From Nitrobacter sp. Nb-311A (lineage in GTDB: Bacteria; Pseudomonadota; Alphaproteobacteria; Rhizobiales; Xanthobacteraceae): 64,000 nucleotides of DNA. A model generated the notes under the pieces. The model was not told the DNA's origin. It saw only the letters and a program-made list of their open reading frames with translations, and ran no database searches. Positions 16,843 to 26,120 of the stretch are shown piece after piece. Numbering within the stretch: position 1 is the stretch's first letter; each line of letters opens with the position of its first letter. The stretch covers positions 124,001 through 188,000 of the forward strand of contig NZ_AAMY01000004.1 in the NCBI RefSeq assembly GCF_000152905.1. The letters run 5' to 3'. Both the position numbers and the translations under genes were made by a program.

Positions 16843-18294
16843 ATGACCACCGCCACCGCCACCGCCACCGCGACCAAGCAGACCGCAGATTTTACCGACT
16901 ATATCGTCGCCGACATCGGCCTTGCCGGTTTCGGCCGCAAGGAAATCTCGCTCGCCGAGACCGAGATGCCGGGCCTGATGGCGACGCGTGAGGAGTACGG
17001 TCCCAAACAACCCTTGAAAGGCGCGCGTATCGCCGGCTCGCTGCACATGACGATTCAGACTGCCGTGTTGATCGAAACGCTGAAAGCGTTGGGCGCCGAT
17101 ATCCGCTGGGTCTCCTGCAACATCTATTCGACCCAGGATCACGCCGCCGCCGCGATCGCCGCAGCCGGCATTCCGGTGTTCGCTGTCAAGGGCGAGACGC
17201 TGAAAGACTACTGGGACTACACCGCGAAGCTGTTCGACTGGCACGGCGGTGGCCATCCCAACATGATCCTCGACGACGGCGGCGACGCGACGCTCTTGAT
17301 CCATCTCGGCGTGCGCGCGGAGAAGGGCGACACCGCGTTTCTCGACAAGCCGGGTGCCGAGGAAGAGGAAGTGCTGTTCGCGTTGATCAAGCGCCTCTTG
17401 AAAGAGAAACCGAAGGGCTGGTTCGGCGAGGTGGCCAAGTCCATCCAGGGCGTCTCGGAGGAGACTACCACCGGCGTGCATCGCCTATACGAGATGCAGA
17501 GGAACGGTACGCTGCTGTGGCCGGCTATCAACGTCAACGACAGCGTCACCAAGTCCAAGTTCGACAACCTCTACGGCTGCCGTGAATCGCTGGTCGATGG
17601 CATCCGCCGCGGCACCGACGTGATGATGAGCGGCAAGGTCGCCATGGTCGCGGGTTTCGGCGACGTCGGCAAGGGCTCGGCGGCCTCGCTGCGCCAGGCC
17701 GGCTGCCGCGTCATGGTTTCCGAGATCGATCCGATCTGCGCGTTGCAGGCGGCGATGGAAGGCTATGAGGTCGTGACCATGGAGGACGCCGCGCCGCGCG
17801 CCGACATCTTCGTCACCGCCACCGGCAACAAGGACATCATCACCATCGAGCACATGCGCGCGATGAAGGATCGCGCCATCGTCTGCAATATCGGCCACTT
17901 CGACAACGAGATCCAGGTCGGAGCGTTGAAGAACCTGAAGTGGGACAATATCAAGCCGCAGGTGGACGAGATCACCTTCCCGGACGGCAAGCGCGTGATC
18001 CTGTTGTCGGAAGGCCGTCTGGTGAATCTCGGCAATGCCATGGGGCATCCGTCTTTCGTGATGTCGGCCTCGTTCACCAACCAGACGCTGGCGCAGATCG
18101 AACTGTTCGCCAACAACAAGGACGGCAAGTACAAAAAAGAAGTCTACGTGCTGCCGAAGTCGCTGGACGAGAAGGTGGCGCGGCTGCATCTCGCCAAGAT
18201 CGGTGTCAGGCTCACCGAACTGCGCAAGGATCAGGCCGACTACATCGGCGTCAAGGTTGAAGGCCCGTTCAAGAGCGATCACTACCGGTATTGA
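16843..18294 (+). CDS. ahcY: S-adenosyl-L-homocysteine hydrolase
   Basis: A 483-residue protein, slightly longer than usual. ATG 16843 opens a low-complexity start (Thr-Ala repeats, from ACCGCC repeats in the DNA) before the conserved [20 protein letters not shown]. Catalytic and NAD motifs: [40 protein letters not shown] (catalytic Lys/Asp), [20 protein letters not shown] (NAD site) and the C-terminal KSDHYRY. It splits SAH into adenosine and homocysteine, relieving inhibition of methyltransferases. The stop codon TGA forms the start of palindromic repeat A. Confidence 0.96.
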   Translation: MTTATATATATKQTADFTDYIVADIGLAGFGRKEISLAETEMPGLMATREEYGPKQPLKGARIAGSLHMTIQTAVLIETLKALGADIRWVSCNIYSTQDHAAAAIAAAGIPVFAVKGETLKDYWDYTAKLFDWHGGGHPNMILDDGGDATLLIHLGVRAEKGDTAFLDKPGAEEEEVLFALIKRLLKEKPKGWFGEVAKSIQGVSEETTTGVHRLYEMQRNGTLLWPAINVNDSVTKSKFDNLYGCRESLVDGIRRGTDVMMSGKVAMVAGFGDVGKGSAASLRQAGCRVMVSEIDPICALQAAMEGYEVVTMEDAAPRADIFVTATGNKDIITIEHMRAMKDRAIVCNIGHFDNEIQVGALKNLKWDNIKPQVDEITFPDGKRVILLSEGRLVNLGNAMGHPSFVMSASFTNQTLAQIELFANNKDGKYKKEVYVLPKSLDEKVARLHLAKIGVRLTELRKDQADYIGVKVEGPFKSDHYRY

Positions 18295-18362
18295 GCATGA
18301 TCCCGACCCGAACGGCCGCGCCAGCGCAAAGTGGGCACGGGTTTTCGGACCCGATCATGCTC
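18293..18362 (+). repeat. Dispersed palindromic repeat A, copy 1
   Basis: GAGCATGATC at 18293-18302 and GATCATGCTC at 18353-18362 close a 70-base imperfect palindrome. Its first two bases are part of the ahcY stop codon. Related copies are at 20450-20499 and, inverted, 44212-44259. Confidence 0.8.
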
Positions 18363-18394
18363 GCCTGAAGCCTCCCGCGCATGACGGTGGAACG

Positions 18395-18498
18395 CTATAG
18401 CGTGTTCGAGCGAAGTGAATCTGGTTCGCGTGAAGAAAACGCGTCAAAACATAAAGATAGAGACTTTCACCGTTTCCATGAAGCGGTGAAAGTCTCTA
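18395..18498 (+). repeat. Dispersed repeat B, long copy with hairpin
   Basis: Begins CTATAGCG, continues through GGTTCGCGTGAAGAAAACGC and ends in a hairpin AGACTTTCACCG / CGGTGAAAGTCT (18470-18497). The core is shared with copies at 13816, 19594, 22588 and 36861; the hairpin arms differ between copies but remain complementary. Confidence 0.75.
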
Positions 18499-18525
18499 AA
18501 AGCCCCGGAACGACCGGGGCTTTTT
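18498..18525. terminator. Bidirectional intrinsic terminator
   Basis: AGCCCCGG and CCGGGGCT around a 5-base loop, with TTTTT on the right and AAA on the left. It lies between ahcY and the convergent gene at 18563-18847 and could serve both. Confidence 0.75.
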
Positions 18526-18562
18526 AGATTCTGTTTAATCTTTCGCAGGATCACGCGGCCCA

Positions 18563-18847
18563 TCAAGTGGTTCGGCCGGTGCTTCTTTGCGAGGCAAGGA
18601 AATCCGAGAGCTTGGCGGTTTGTTTGGGCGCTGCCTTCCTGCCCCGGGCCGGCGCTTTCACCGGCTTAGGTTTCGCCGCCTCTTCGGCTTCCTTCGCAAG
18701 CCGCAGGGCGCGCAGGCGCTCCATGTTCTTGCGTATGGCGACATCGCGCGCTTCGATATCGGCGCGGGCCTTGGCGCCCTCGATGGCTGCCGTGCGCATC
18801 CGTTCGTTACGGGCCAGCTGTGCTGGACTCGGTGGAGACTTGCTCAT
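18563..18847 (-). CDS. Small basic helical protein, conserved hypothetical
   Basis: A 94-residue protein from ATG 18847 (MSKSPPSPAQLARNERMRTA); upstream ATGs at 18856 and 18922 are possible. The middle is a charged helix (KARADIEARDVAIRKNMERL, RALRLAKEAEEAAK) and the C-terminus is Lys/Arg/Ala-rich with a short SDFLASQRSTGRTT end. I recognise it as common in the Bradyrhizobium group, with no assigned function; the composition would suit nucleic-acid binding. Confidence 0.6.
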   Translation of the reverse strand: MSKSPPSPAQLARNERMRTAAIEGAKARADIEARDVAIRKNMERLRALRLAKEAEEAAKPKPVKAPARGRKAAPKQTAKLSDFLASQRSTGRTT

Positions 18848-19081
18848 GGAACTCATATAGGCATCATTCGCCGAAATGCCAGAGCAGATACGGGATTTGC
18901 CTTCTCCGCCGAGAAGTGTCATAGGGACGGGTATTCGATTGCCGGCATTGGTTTTGTTAGAGCGCCGCAGGTCTTTTCAAAGACAAAGGCTCCTTTCCAA
19001 AGACATCGCTGAGATTGGATGATTCGCGCAATCGTGCGCGGACAACGCGCATATGCGCGCTTTGGAATAAGGACGACTCCG

Positions 19082-19291
19082 ATGACGACAGGTACAGTAA
19101 AGTGGTTCAACGGCCAGAAGGGTTTTGGCTTCATCCAGCCGAACAACGGCGGCAACGACGTGTTCGTGCATATCAGCGCGGTGGAGCGCGCGGGCCTCAG
19201 CGGCCTCAATGAGGGCCAGCAGGTCACCTTCGAGGTGAAGACCGACAAGATGCGCGGCAAGGTCAGCGCGGAAAATCTCTCGCTCGCATAG
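19082..19291 (+). CDS. cspA: Cold-shock family protein
   Basis: A 69-residue protein from ATG 19082 with AAGGA upstream; earlier in-frame starts would add an unrelated extension. The whole protein is one CSD/OB fold: [20 protein letters not shown] (RNP1 KGFGFI), then [20 protein letters not shown] (RNP2 VFVHI). It binds single-stranded RNA or DNA as an RNA chaperone. Its leader (18950-19081) is long enough for the temperature-sensitive 5' UTR seen in other csp genes, but I did not find a recognisable cold box. Confidence 0.95.
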   Translation: MTTGTVKWFNGQKGFGFIQPNNGGNDVFVHISAVERAGLSGLNEGQQVTFEVKTDKMRGKVSAENLSLA

Positions 19292-19489
19292 AGCAGGATG
19301 AGGAAAAGTGCGGAGCGGTTTTCCGCTCGCATCCCGCTCAACGTATAGAATCGATCATGGTCGCGCTGGCTGTCATCCCCTTGTGATGATGGCCGTGCAT
19401 CATGCCGGGAATCGGAAAGCGTTGTCACCCGCGGATGAACCGGGACACGTTTTCTTCGCGCTTCGTTTCAATGAAACGGGCGTTCAGGG

Positions 19490-19520
19490 AGCCTCGTCAG
19501 CAATGACGGGGCTTTTTTGT
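19490..19520 (+). terminator. Intrinsic terminator, plus strand
   Basis: AGCCTCGTCA and TGACGGGGCT (one G-T pair) around a 3-base loop, followed by TTTTTTG. It would end cspA transcription about 200 bases past its stop. Confidence 0.7.
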
Positions 19521-19593
19521 TGGGGAGACTGCTATCGCGCGGCTCTCCTCCGGAACCCGGCTCCAGGCCCGGCGTTTTCTTCGTTCGATCCCG

Positions 19594-19694
19594 CTATCGC
19601 GTTTCGAGCGAAGTGGAATCCGGTTCGCGTGAAGAAAACGCGTCAGACTAAAGCTGGAGTCTTTCACCATTTTCTTTCCGGGAAGCAGTGAAAG
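19594..19694 (+). repeat. Dispersed repeat B, long copy with hairpin
   Basis: CTATCGCGTTTCGAGCGAAG, then GGTTCGCGTGAAGAAAACGC, ending in GTCTTTCAC / GTGAAAGAC arms. Same orientation as the other copies. Confidence 0.75.
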
Positions 19695-19730
19695 ACCCTG
19701 GCGATCCCCAGGCATTCCGCGAGGCTCCCG

Positions 19731-20450
19731 ATGGAACATCTACGATATCCGAACGAGAGTGAAGGCTATCGAGACGCGCGCAACCGATTGCTGGAGGAGG
19801 AGATCAAGCTGCGCGCCCAAATCGAAGCGGTCGCGGCCCGGCGTCGCGCGCTGCCGTTGGGTGGCGAGGTGCCGTGGGATTATGTGTTCGAGCGCATCGG
19901 CGACAATCTGATGCCGCAGAAGGTGAGGATGTCAGAGCTGTTCGGGCCGCACGATACGATGATCCTTTACAGCTTCATGTACGGTCCCGAGCGCGACTCC
20001 CCATGCTCCGGTTGCGCGCATCTTCTCGATGGCATCGACGGCGCGGCGCGGCATCTCACCCAGCGCGCGGCGTTTCACGTCGTCGCCAAATCGCCGATCG
20101 CGCGGCTCACCGCCTTCGCGCGCCAGCGCGGCTGGCAGCACCTGTCGCTGCTCTCGACCGCGGGCAACTGCTACGACGGCGATTATTTCGGCGACACTAC
20201 CAAGCTGTCAAAAGCCATGAGGCTTCAGCACAGGGTGCCGGTGGGCCAGAACTGGGACGAGACGATCTTCAACGTCTTCAAGAAGCGCAACGGGAAAATG
20301 CATCACTTCTGGGGCTCGGAGATGGCCTTCGCGCGGGCCGCGCCGGGCCAGCACCACCGCGCGGGCGACATGGCCGATCCCTTGTGGAATCTTCTCGACA
20401 TGACGCCTGACGGGCGAGGGGAGACATGGTTTCCGAAGGTAGAATATTAG
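19731..20450 (+). CDS. DUF899 thioredoxin-like protein
   Basis: A 239-residue protein from ATG 19731. The fold and motifs match DUF899: N-terminal helix (LLEEEIKLRAQIEAVAARRR), ERIGDNLMPQKVRMSELFG, then FMYGPERDSPCSGCAHLLDG with a CxxC pair, then RGWQHLSLLSTAGNCYDGDY and the C-terminal FNVFKKRNGKMHHFWGSEMA. The family is regarded as thioredoxin-like; the substrate is unknown. The final G of its TAG stop begins palindromic repeat A. Confidence 0.85.
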   Translation: MEHLRYPNESEGYRDARNRLLEEEIKLRAQIEAVAARRRALPLGGEVPWDYVFERIGDNLMPQKVRMSELFGPHDTMILYSFMYGPERDSPCSGCAHLLDGIDGAARHLTQRAAFHVVAKSPIARLTAFARQRGWQHLSLLSTAGNCYDGDYFGDTTKLSKAMRLQHRVPVGQNWDETIFNVFKKRNGKMHHFWGSEMAFARAAPGQHHRAGDMADPLWNLLDMTPDGRGETWFPKVEY

Positions 20451-20523
20451 AGCATGATCCCGAAAAGTGGAAACCCGGTTTCGGAAAAAGATCATGCTCA
20501 AACAAAAAGATAAGCGACGAGCA
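20450..20523 (+). repeat. Dispersed palindromic repeat A, copy 2
   Basis: GAGCATGATC (20450-20459) and GATCATGCTC (20490-20499) with GAAAAGTGGAAACC / GGTTTCGG between, followed by AAACAAAAAGATAAGCG. The inverted copy at 44190-44259 has the same tail, so the unit is longer than the palindrome. The remainder up to 20751 holds no gene I can support. Confidence 0.85.
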
Positions 20524-20751
20524 AGTGATGGCCGAGGTTACACCACCCAAATGTCAACGGTGCTCTTATTTTTCTATGATACGAAAACTGTTGCGCGTTT
20601 TGCTTTCCTTCGGCGACCAGGCCACGCGCCACTTTGAGAATTGGCGCGACCGGACGCAAAACCGGTACCCACTTTTGTTGTCGCGCCCTGCGTCCGGCGT
20701 TTCGCGCGTCCTCTTTTGGGCGTGGCGCGAACGAAGCAAGCCTCGCGCGCG

Positions 20752-22575
20752 CTACGGTAGCGGCGCGGTCGCGGCGTCGAGCCAGACTTTCGTGGCCTCG
20801 TCGAGATGCGGGCGCACCTCACGGCGGACGCGGGCGTGGTAGTCGTTGAGCCACATCAGCTCTTTCTTGCTGATGTGGTGATCGATCAGGCGGCGGTCGA
20901 TCGGAGCCAGGGTCAGGGTCTCGAAGCTGTTCATGGACTTCTCTGCCTGGGCGATCTCCGCGGCCGTGACCAGCACCAGATTTTCGGTCCGGATGCCGAA
21001 CGCGCCACGTTTATAATAGCCCGGCTCGTTGGACAGGATCATGCCGCGCTTCAATGGCGTGGTTCCGAGCTTCGAGATCCGCGCCGGACCTTCATGCACC
21101 GACAGATAGCTGCCGACGCCGTGGCCGGTGCCGTGCTCGAAGTCGACGCCCGCCTGCCAGAGAAATTGCCGCGCCAGCGTGTCGAGCTGTGCGCCGGTGG
21201 TGCCGTCGGGAAACACCGCGCGGGCGATGGCGATGTGGCCGCGCAGCACGCGGGTGAAGCGGTCGCGCATCTCGTCGGTGGGCGAGCCGATGGCGATGGT
21301 GCGGGTGACGTCGGTGGTGCCGTCCTCGTATTGTCCGCCGGAATCGATCAGCAGCAGATCGCCGGGCACGATACGGCGGTTGCTCATGCGGGTGACGCGG
21401 TAATGGACGATGGCCCCGTTCGGCCCGGTGCCTGCGATGGTCGGGAAGGAAACGTCCTTCAGTGCGCCGGTCTCCCGGCGGAAGGTTTCCAGCGCCTCGA
21501 CTGCGTCGATTTCGGTCAGCGTGCCCTTCGGCGCCTCGCGATCGATCCAGGCGAGAAACCGCACCAGCGCTACGGCGTCGCGCCGATGCGCGGCGCGGGC
21601 GCCTTCGATCTCGGTCGGGTTCTTCACCGCCTTCAAAAGCGCGACGGGATCGTTACCGCACACCGGCTTTCCGCCGGCGGAAGTGATCAGGCGGTTCAGC
21701 GCGTCGGCGGCGGTGGCTTTGTCGAGCGCGATCGCCGCGCCGGATTGCGCCGCCCGCGCCAGCGCGCCGGTTAGCTCGTCAGGCTCGCGCACATCGGCGT
21801 TGCGTTCAAGATGATCGCGTGTGCTGTTGGAGAGTTTGCGGGGATCGATGAAGATGGTGGGGCGGCCGTCCTTCGGCACCAAGGCGTAGGACAGCGGCAG
21901 CGGCGTATGCGAGACATCGGCGCCGCGAATGTTGAAGGTCCAGGCCACCGCGTGGGAATCCGACAGCACCAGCGCATCGACGCCGAGCTTTGTCATCTCG
22001 GCGCGGATGCGCGTCAGCTTGTCGGTCTCGGCTTCACCCGCGAACGTCGCGCCATGGATCGTCACCGGGCCGAGCGGCGGCGCGGGACGGTCGGTCCAGA
22101 TGCCGTCGATGGGATTGCTCTGCACCGGAACGAGTTCGGCGCCCGCCTTCGTGCAAGCCGCCGAGAGGCGTTCGACCGCCGCCGAGGTGTGCAGCCATGG
22201 ATCGTAGCCGAGGCGGTCGCTGGCTGTGAGATGCTCCGCCAGCCAGCTTTCCGGCGGCGGATCGGCTAGCGAGGCGATGCTCCAGGCCCGGACATCCACC
22301 TGTTGCGTCGCTTGCAAAGTGTAGCGCCCGTCGACAAATACGGCGGCTTTCGTCGGCAGCACGACGGCAAGGCCAGCCGATCCTGTGAAACCGGTGAGCC
22401 AGGCCAGCCGCTCCTCGGAAGGCGGGACATACTCGTTCTGCTGCTGGTCCGCGCGCGGGATCACGAACCCGGTCAGTTGCCGCCGCACCAGTTCCTCGCG
22501 AAACGCGGCCAGACGGGCGGTCAGCGCGACGCCGCCTTCGGGGTCCTCGAATGTCTGGAAATGGGCCTCGAACAT
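20752..22575 (-). CDS. pepP: Xaa-Pro aminopeptidase (M24B, aminopeptidase P type)
   Basis: About 607 residues if it starts at ATG 22575 (MFEAHFQTFEDPEGG). The earlier ATG at 22602 is inside dispersed repeat B, so I regard the first nine residues of that longer form as spurious. Domain order: two creatinase-like N-terminal domains (1-310) and a C-terminal pita-bread catalytic domain with metal ligands in LLIDSGGQYEDGTTDVTRT (two Asp), HGTGHGVGSYLSVHEGP (His) and ILSNEPGYYKRGAFGIRTEN (two Glu). It removes N-terminal residues next to proline. It is followed on the opposite side by prmA, also on the minus strand. Confidence 0.93.
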   Translation of the reverse strand: MFEAHFQTFEDPEGGVALTARLAAFREELVRRQLTGFVIPRADQQQNEYVPPSEERLAWLTGFTGSAGLAVVLPTKAAVFVDGRYTLQATQQVDVRAWSIASLADPPPESWLAEHLTASDRLGYDPWLHTSAAVERLSAACTKAGAELVPVQSNPIDGIWTDRPAPPLGPVTIHGATFAGEAETDKLTRIRAEMTKLGVDALVLSDSHAVAWTFNIRGADVSHTPLPLSYALVPKDGRPTIFIDPRKLSNSTRDHLERNADVREPDELTGALARAAQSGAAIALDKATAADALNRLITSAGGKPVCGNDPVALLKAVKNPTEIEGARAAHRRDAVALVRFLAWIDREAPKGTLTEIDAVEALETFRRETGALKDVSFPTIAGTGPNGAIVHYRVTRMSNRRIVPGDLLLIDSGGQYEDGTTDVTRTIAIGSPTDEMRDRFTRVLRGHIAIARAVFPDGTTGAQLDTLARQFLWQAGVDFEHGTGHGVGSYLSVHEGPARISKLGTTPLKRGMILSNEPGYYKRGAFGIRTENLVLVTAAEIAQAEKSMNSFETLTLAPIDRRLIDHHISKKELMWLNDYHARVRREVRPHLDEATKVWLDAATAPLP

Positions 22576-22587
22576 TGTTTCGGCATC

Positions 22588-22685
22588 ATATAGCGTTTTC
22601 AAGCGAAGTGGACACCGGTTCGCGTGAAGAAAACGCCTCCACTAAAGGAACGTCGCTTCTGATTGAATCAGAAGCGAGAATGCTC
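22588..22685 (+). repeat. Dispersed repeat B overlapping the 5' end of pepP
   Basis: TATAGCGTTTTCAAGCGAAG, then ACCGGTTCGCGTGAAGAAAA, ending in a hairpin TCGCTTCTGATT / AATCAGAAGCGA. The element lies between prmA and pepP and reaches into the longest possible pepP frame. Confidence 0.8.
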
Positions 22686-22723
22686 CGGAATCGGGGGCAG
22701 GGCTGCGCAACGCGGCCCGGGAG

Positions 22724-23620
22724 TCACCCCCTGTTCTGCATCAGCAGGCTGCACCATCCGTCGATCCGGATCTGCCGGATCAACACCAGCCCCTGCGCGC
22801 GGTACGCCGCGATGACGCCGCGGGTTTGTTGTGGCAGCAGCCCCGAGAGGATCACCATGGCTTCGGGCGCGAGGTGACGCGCCATTGCCGGGGCCATCTG
22901 CCGCAGCGGATTGGCGAGGATATTCGCCAGCACCAGATCGAACGGCGCGCGTGTGCGAAACGGCGGCGCGGAAAAGCCGGTCGCGCGGATCGACTGGACA
23001 AGATTGCCGACGCCGTTCGATGCGGCATTCTCTCTCGCCACGGCCGCCGAACGCGGGTCGATGTCGCTCGCCAGCACATTCCGGCGCGAAGCCTTGGCCG
23101 CGGCGATGGCCAGGACGCCGGTGCCCGCGCCGAGATCGAGGATGCGCCTCGGCATTTTGCCGCGCAGCACCTGATCGAGCAGCAGCAGGCAGCCCCGGGT
23201 GGTGCCGTGGTGGCCGGTGCCGAACGCCAGCGCGGCCTCGATCTCGATGCCGAGCTTGTTGGGCGGAACGCGGGCGCGGTCGTGCCGGCCGTGGACGACG
23301 AAGCGGCCGGCGGGGACCGGCGCCAGCCCTTCAAGGCTGGCCTCGACCCAGTCCCTGGCGGCGATGCTATCGAAGGTAACAGCCTGGGCGACCTCATCGC
23401 CGGCGATCAAGGCGACCAGCGCGCGGATTCGCGCTTCATCCGGGGGATCGGCGAAGTGAACCGCGACATTCCAGCAACCGTCGGGACGTTCGAATGCGGC
23501 AATGGCAGCCTCGCCGTCCTTCAGACTCTCGGACAGAAAGTCGACGGTCCGCCGCGCGACCTGCTCCGCCCCGATGGCGAAGGCGGCGCGGCTTGTTGCC
23601 GGCGAAATCTCATTGGTCAT
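22724..23620 (-). CDS. prmA: Ribosomal protein L11 methyltransferase
   Basis: A 298-residue protein from ATG 23620 (MTNEISPATSRAAFAIGAEQ), near the usual length; the frame extends to 23704 without similarity. The N-terminal L11-recognition domain (1-115) is followed by the methyltransferase domain: IEIEAALAFGTGHHGTTRGC, ILDLGAGTGVLAIAAAKASR (SAM motif I), VLASDIDPRSAAVARENAAS, and FDLVLANILANPLRQMAPAM (the NPPY-equivalent NILANPL of PrmA). It trimethylates L11. Next to the pepP gene, same strand. Confidence 0.93.
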   Translation of the reverse strand: MTNEISPATSRAAFAIGAEQVARRTVDFLSESLKDGEAAIAAFERPDGCWNVAVHFADPPDEARIRALVALIAGDEVAQAVTFDSIAARDWVEASLEGLAPVPAGRFVVHGRHDRARVPPNKLGIEIEAALAFGTGHHGTTRGCLLLLDQVLRGKMPRRILDLGAGTGVLAIAAAKASRRNVLASDIDPRSAAVARENAASNGVGNLVQSIRATGFSAPPFRTRAPFDLVLANILANPLRQMAPAMARHLAPEAMVILSGLLPQQTRGVIAAYRAQGLVLIRQIRIDGWCSLLMQNRG

Positions 23621-23669
23621 CGGCAGTCCAAAGCTTATCCCGGGGGGAAGGATCCCGGAGGACCTCAGC

Positions 23670-23939
23670 TCACGTATATTTGGCAATGAGATAGCCGATG
23701 CCATAGGCTGGTCCGGCGACCAGGAGAATGGCGAACACCATCACAAGCCAGCCCTTTAGAATCGCAATGATGCCGCCGCTCGCCCAAAGCTGTTGCGGTC
23801 CGGGCTGCGCATAGGCCCACAGCGACCAGGAAGCGGCCACGAGCAAGTAGATATCGAAAATATTCAATGATGCGCCGACATAACCCAGATATGTCGGGAC
23901 TAAAATCGCCAGAAAGACCCGGCCGAGAATTTGCAGCAC
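23670..23939 (-). CDS. Small membrane protein, three predicted helices
   Basis: An 89-residue hydrophobic protein ending 49 bases upstream of the prmA start, so probably in the same transcript. Segments: MLQILGRVFLAILVPTYLGY, IYLLVAASWSLWAYAQ, and a long GWLVMVFAILLVAGPAYGIG at the C-terminus. I do not recognise the family. Confidence 0.55.
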   Translation of the reverse strand: MLQILGRVFLAILVPTYLGYVGASLNIFDIYLLVAASWSLWAYAQPGPQQLWASGGIIAILKGWLVMVFAILLVAGPAYGIGYLIAKYT

Positions 23940-24266
23940 CTCAACCCCCAGAACTTGCCTGCTTTCGCCAAGCCTTTGCTTTAGTGTAAATTGGACACTT
24001 AGACGATGGAAAATGCACGAGCGAAAACCGGCGGCGGGATGCGGTGACAGGGGGCGCGTTTACCACGAAGGCGGCGTGCGGGACGCGGAAGAAGCTTCAC
24101 TCACTTTTCCACAGGGATATCCACAGGATTTCCCCAGTATGATCCCAGGCTTCGCACGGGGTTTTCAACAACCGTAACTCTCCACTCCATAACTCCTCCA
24201 CTCGACGCCAAAGCGGGTTTTGCTCGGAATTGGCATCGCGGGCGACAGTCCATGTGCTGCCAATCG
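23940..24266. other. Intergenic region with two DnaA-box-like sites
   Basis: No gene is visible. TTTTCCACA (24105-24113) fits the DnaA consensus TTWTNCACA exactly, and ATATCCACA (24117-24125) differs at one position; both are in the same orientation, 3 bases apart. No AT-rich unwinding region, dnaA, dnaN, parAB or repABC gene is near, so I do not call an origin. They may bind DnaA for regulation or titration, or be chance. Confidence 0.4.
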
Positions 24267-25874
24267 TCAGCGGCGAGCGAACAGCGCCCGGTGATCCCGT
24301 AAAATGGCGCGCGCGGCGTTATGGCCGGGTGCGCCCGTGACGCCGCCGCCGGGATGCGCGCCGGAGCCGCAGTGATAGAGCCCTTTCAGCGGTCCCCGGT
24401 AGTCGGCGTAGCCCAGCATCGGCCGGGCCGAGAACAACTGGTTCAGCGTCAGCGCGCCATGGAAGATGTCGCCGCCCAGCAATCCGAATTCACGTTCGAG
24501 GTCGAGCGGTGACAGGATCTGCCGGCCGATCACGCTGGCGGCAAAGCCCGGCGCGTAGCGGTCGACGGTCGCGATCATGAGGTCGGCGACCTCGTCGCGA
24601 TGGTCGTCCCAGGACGCGCCCTGGGGCAATTGCGGCGCGACGTGCTGGCAGAACAGGCTGGCCACATGGCGGCCGGGCGGCGCGAGCGTGTCGTCGATCA
24701 CCGAGGGGATCAGAACTTCGATCACCGGTTCGCGGCTCCAGCCGAACGTGCGCGCGTCCTGCCAGGCGCGGTCCATGTAGTCGAGACCGGGTGCGATGAT
24801 GATCCCGGCGCTGAGATGGTCGCCCGCGCCCGGCAAGGCCAAAAACGAGGGCAGGCCGGAAAGCGCGACGTTCATGCGAAAGGTGCCGGAGCCGTTGCGC
24901 CAGTTCTTGATGCGGTTGAGAAAGGCGGGCGGGAGCGTGTCGGCGGACAAAAGCCGTGTATAGAGCAGCTTCGGGTTGACGTTCGCCGCCACATATCTTG
25001 CGCGGATTGTTCGTCCGTCGTCGAGCACGGCGCCGGTTGCATGCTTCCCTTCGACGATGATCTCGCGCACGCCCGCGTTTGTTTCGATTTCCACGCCATG
25101 CGCGCGGGCGGCCGCCGCCATCGCCCGGGTGATCGCGCCCATGCCGCCGATGGCGTGTCCCCAGACGCCCTTCTTGCCATTCACTTCTCCGAAGGCATGG
25201 TGCAGCATCACGTAAGCCGAACCGGCGGCGTAGGGGCTCGCATAGTTGCCGACGATGGCGTCGAAGCCGAACAGGGATTTGATGAGATCGGTTTCGAAGC
25301 GGTCGTCGAGCATGTCGCCTGCCGATCGGGTAAAGAGATCGAACAGGCTGCGTTGTTGCTCCAGCGAAAGCCCGCGCAGGATTTCAGCGGAGCCGATTGC
25401 GTTGACGAGTTCGCCCGCTGCCTTGAGGCCAAATCCCTCGGTGAGGTTTGGCGGCGCGCGGAGTACGAACTGGCGGACGACATCGGCGATCTCTTCGAGT
25501 TCGCGCATGAAGTCGTCGAATTCGGCGGCGTCCCGTTCGCTCAAGCGAGCCGCCGATGCCCTGGTGCGACCTTCACCTGTGAGTAGGTAGCGGCCGTCGG
25601 GAGCGGGCAGGAAGTTCTGGGCGCGGCGTTCGACGATCTGCAGGCCGTGGTGATGCAACTGCAGGTCGGCAATGACTTTCGGATTGAGCAGGCTGACGGT
25701 GTAGGCTGCAACCGAATTGCGGAAACCGGGATGGAATTCCTCGGTCACGGCCGCGCCGCCCACCACCTTGCGCCGCTCCACGACCCTGACGCGTAGCCCG
25801 GCCATCGCGAGATAGGTTGCGCATGTCAAACCGTTGTGGCCTGCGCCGATGATGACCACGTCAGTGTCTGACAT
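24267..25874 (-). CDS. FAD-dependent oxidoreductase, phytoene desaturase/PYROXD2-like
   Basis: A 535-residue protein. The N-terminal dinucleotide site (DVVIIGAGHNGLTCATYLAM, then AGLRVRVVERRKVVGGAAVT) is typical of CrtI-like amine-oxidoreductases. Mid-region: WGHAIGGMGAITRAMAAAAR and a second nucleotide-contact strand TNAGVREIIVEGKHATGAVL. The C-terminal FAD motif is LYHCGSGAHPGGGVTGAPGH. Members closest to PYROXD2 are not proven carotenoid enzymes, and no crt genes are here, so the substrate is open. Confidence 0.88.
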   Translation of the reverse strand: MSDTDVVIIGAGHNGLTCATYLAMAGLRVRVVERRKVVGGAAVTEEFHPGFRNSVAAYTVSLLNPKVIADLQLHHHGLQIVERRAQNFLPAPDGRYLLTGEGRTRASAARLSERDAAEFDDFMRELEEIADVVRQFVLRAPPNLTEGFGLKAAGELVNAIGSAEILRGLSLEQQRSLFDLFTRSAGDMLDDRFETDLIKSLFGFDAIVGNYASPYAAGSAYVMLHHAFGEVNGKKGVWGHAIGGMGAITRAMAAAARAHGVEIETNAGVREIIVEGKHATGAVLDDGRTIRARYVAANVNPKLLYTRLLSADTLPPAFLNRIKNWRNGSGTFRMNVALSGLPSFLALPGAGDHLSAGIIIAPGLDYMDRAWQDARTFGWSREPVIEVLIPSVIDDTLAPPGRHVASLFCQHVAPQLPQGASWDDHRDEVADLMIATVDRYAPGFAASVIGRQILSPLDLEREFGLLGGDIFHGALTLNQLFSARPMLGYADYRGPLKGLYHCGSGAHPGGGVTGAPGHNAARAILRDHRALFARR

Positions 25875-26120
25875 ATCTGTTTCAAGGTTCTCAGACGGGT
25901 TGACTGTCGCTTTTCAGGCTTTTTATCCGATGAGCGGAGCCGATTTCAGCCTGCTGACAGGCTTTGCGTTGGCGGCCTGTGTCCGGTCGAAACCGGTTGT
26001 CGTGCATTTTGTTTGCCGGATCCCGGATGACTGTTCGCTTTTTTGGGACTGGACAATGATGATTTCAGTATCTTCAAAGATAACGGCTATAGCAGCGTAA
26101 TAATGGAAGATTAGTAGCCG

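Larger units (their letters stand above)
19292..19730. other. Intergenic region with repeats, no convincing gene
   Basis: Contains a hairpin AGTGCGGAGCGG...CCGCTC after cspA, a plus-strand terminator at 19490-19520 and a copy of repeat B at about 19594-19694. An open frame at 19308-19691 is composed mostly of these repeats and is not a credible gene. Confidence 0.6.

Noticed and set aside
19308-19691. Plus-strand open frame of 127 codons after cspA
   Set aside because: It is made mainly of the terminator and repeat B; no ribosome site.
24105-24125. Chromosomal or plasmid origin
   Set aside because: Only two DnaA-like boxes, no AT-rich unwinding region, no replication or partition genes nearby.
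24600-25586. Plus-strand open frame of 328 codons opposite the FAD oxidoreductase
   Set aside because: Shadow; the minus-strand protein has complete FAD motifs at both ends.
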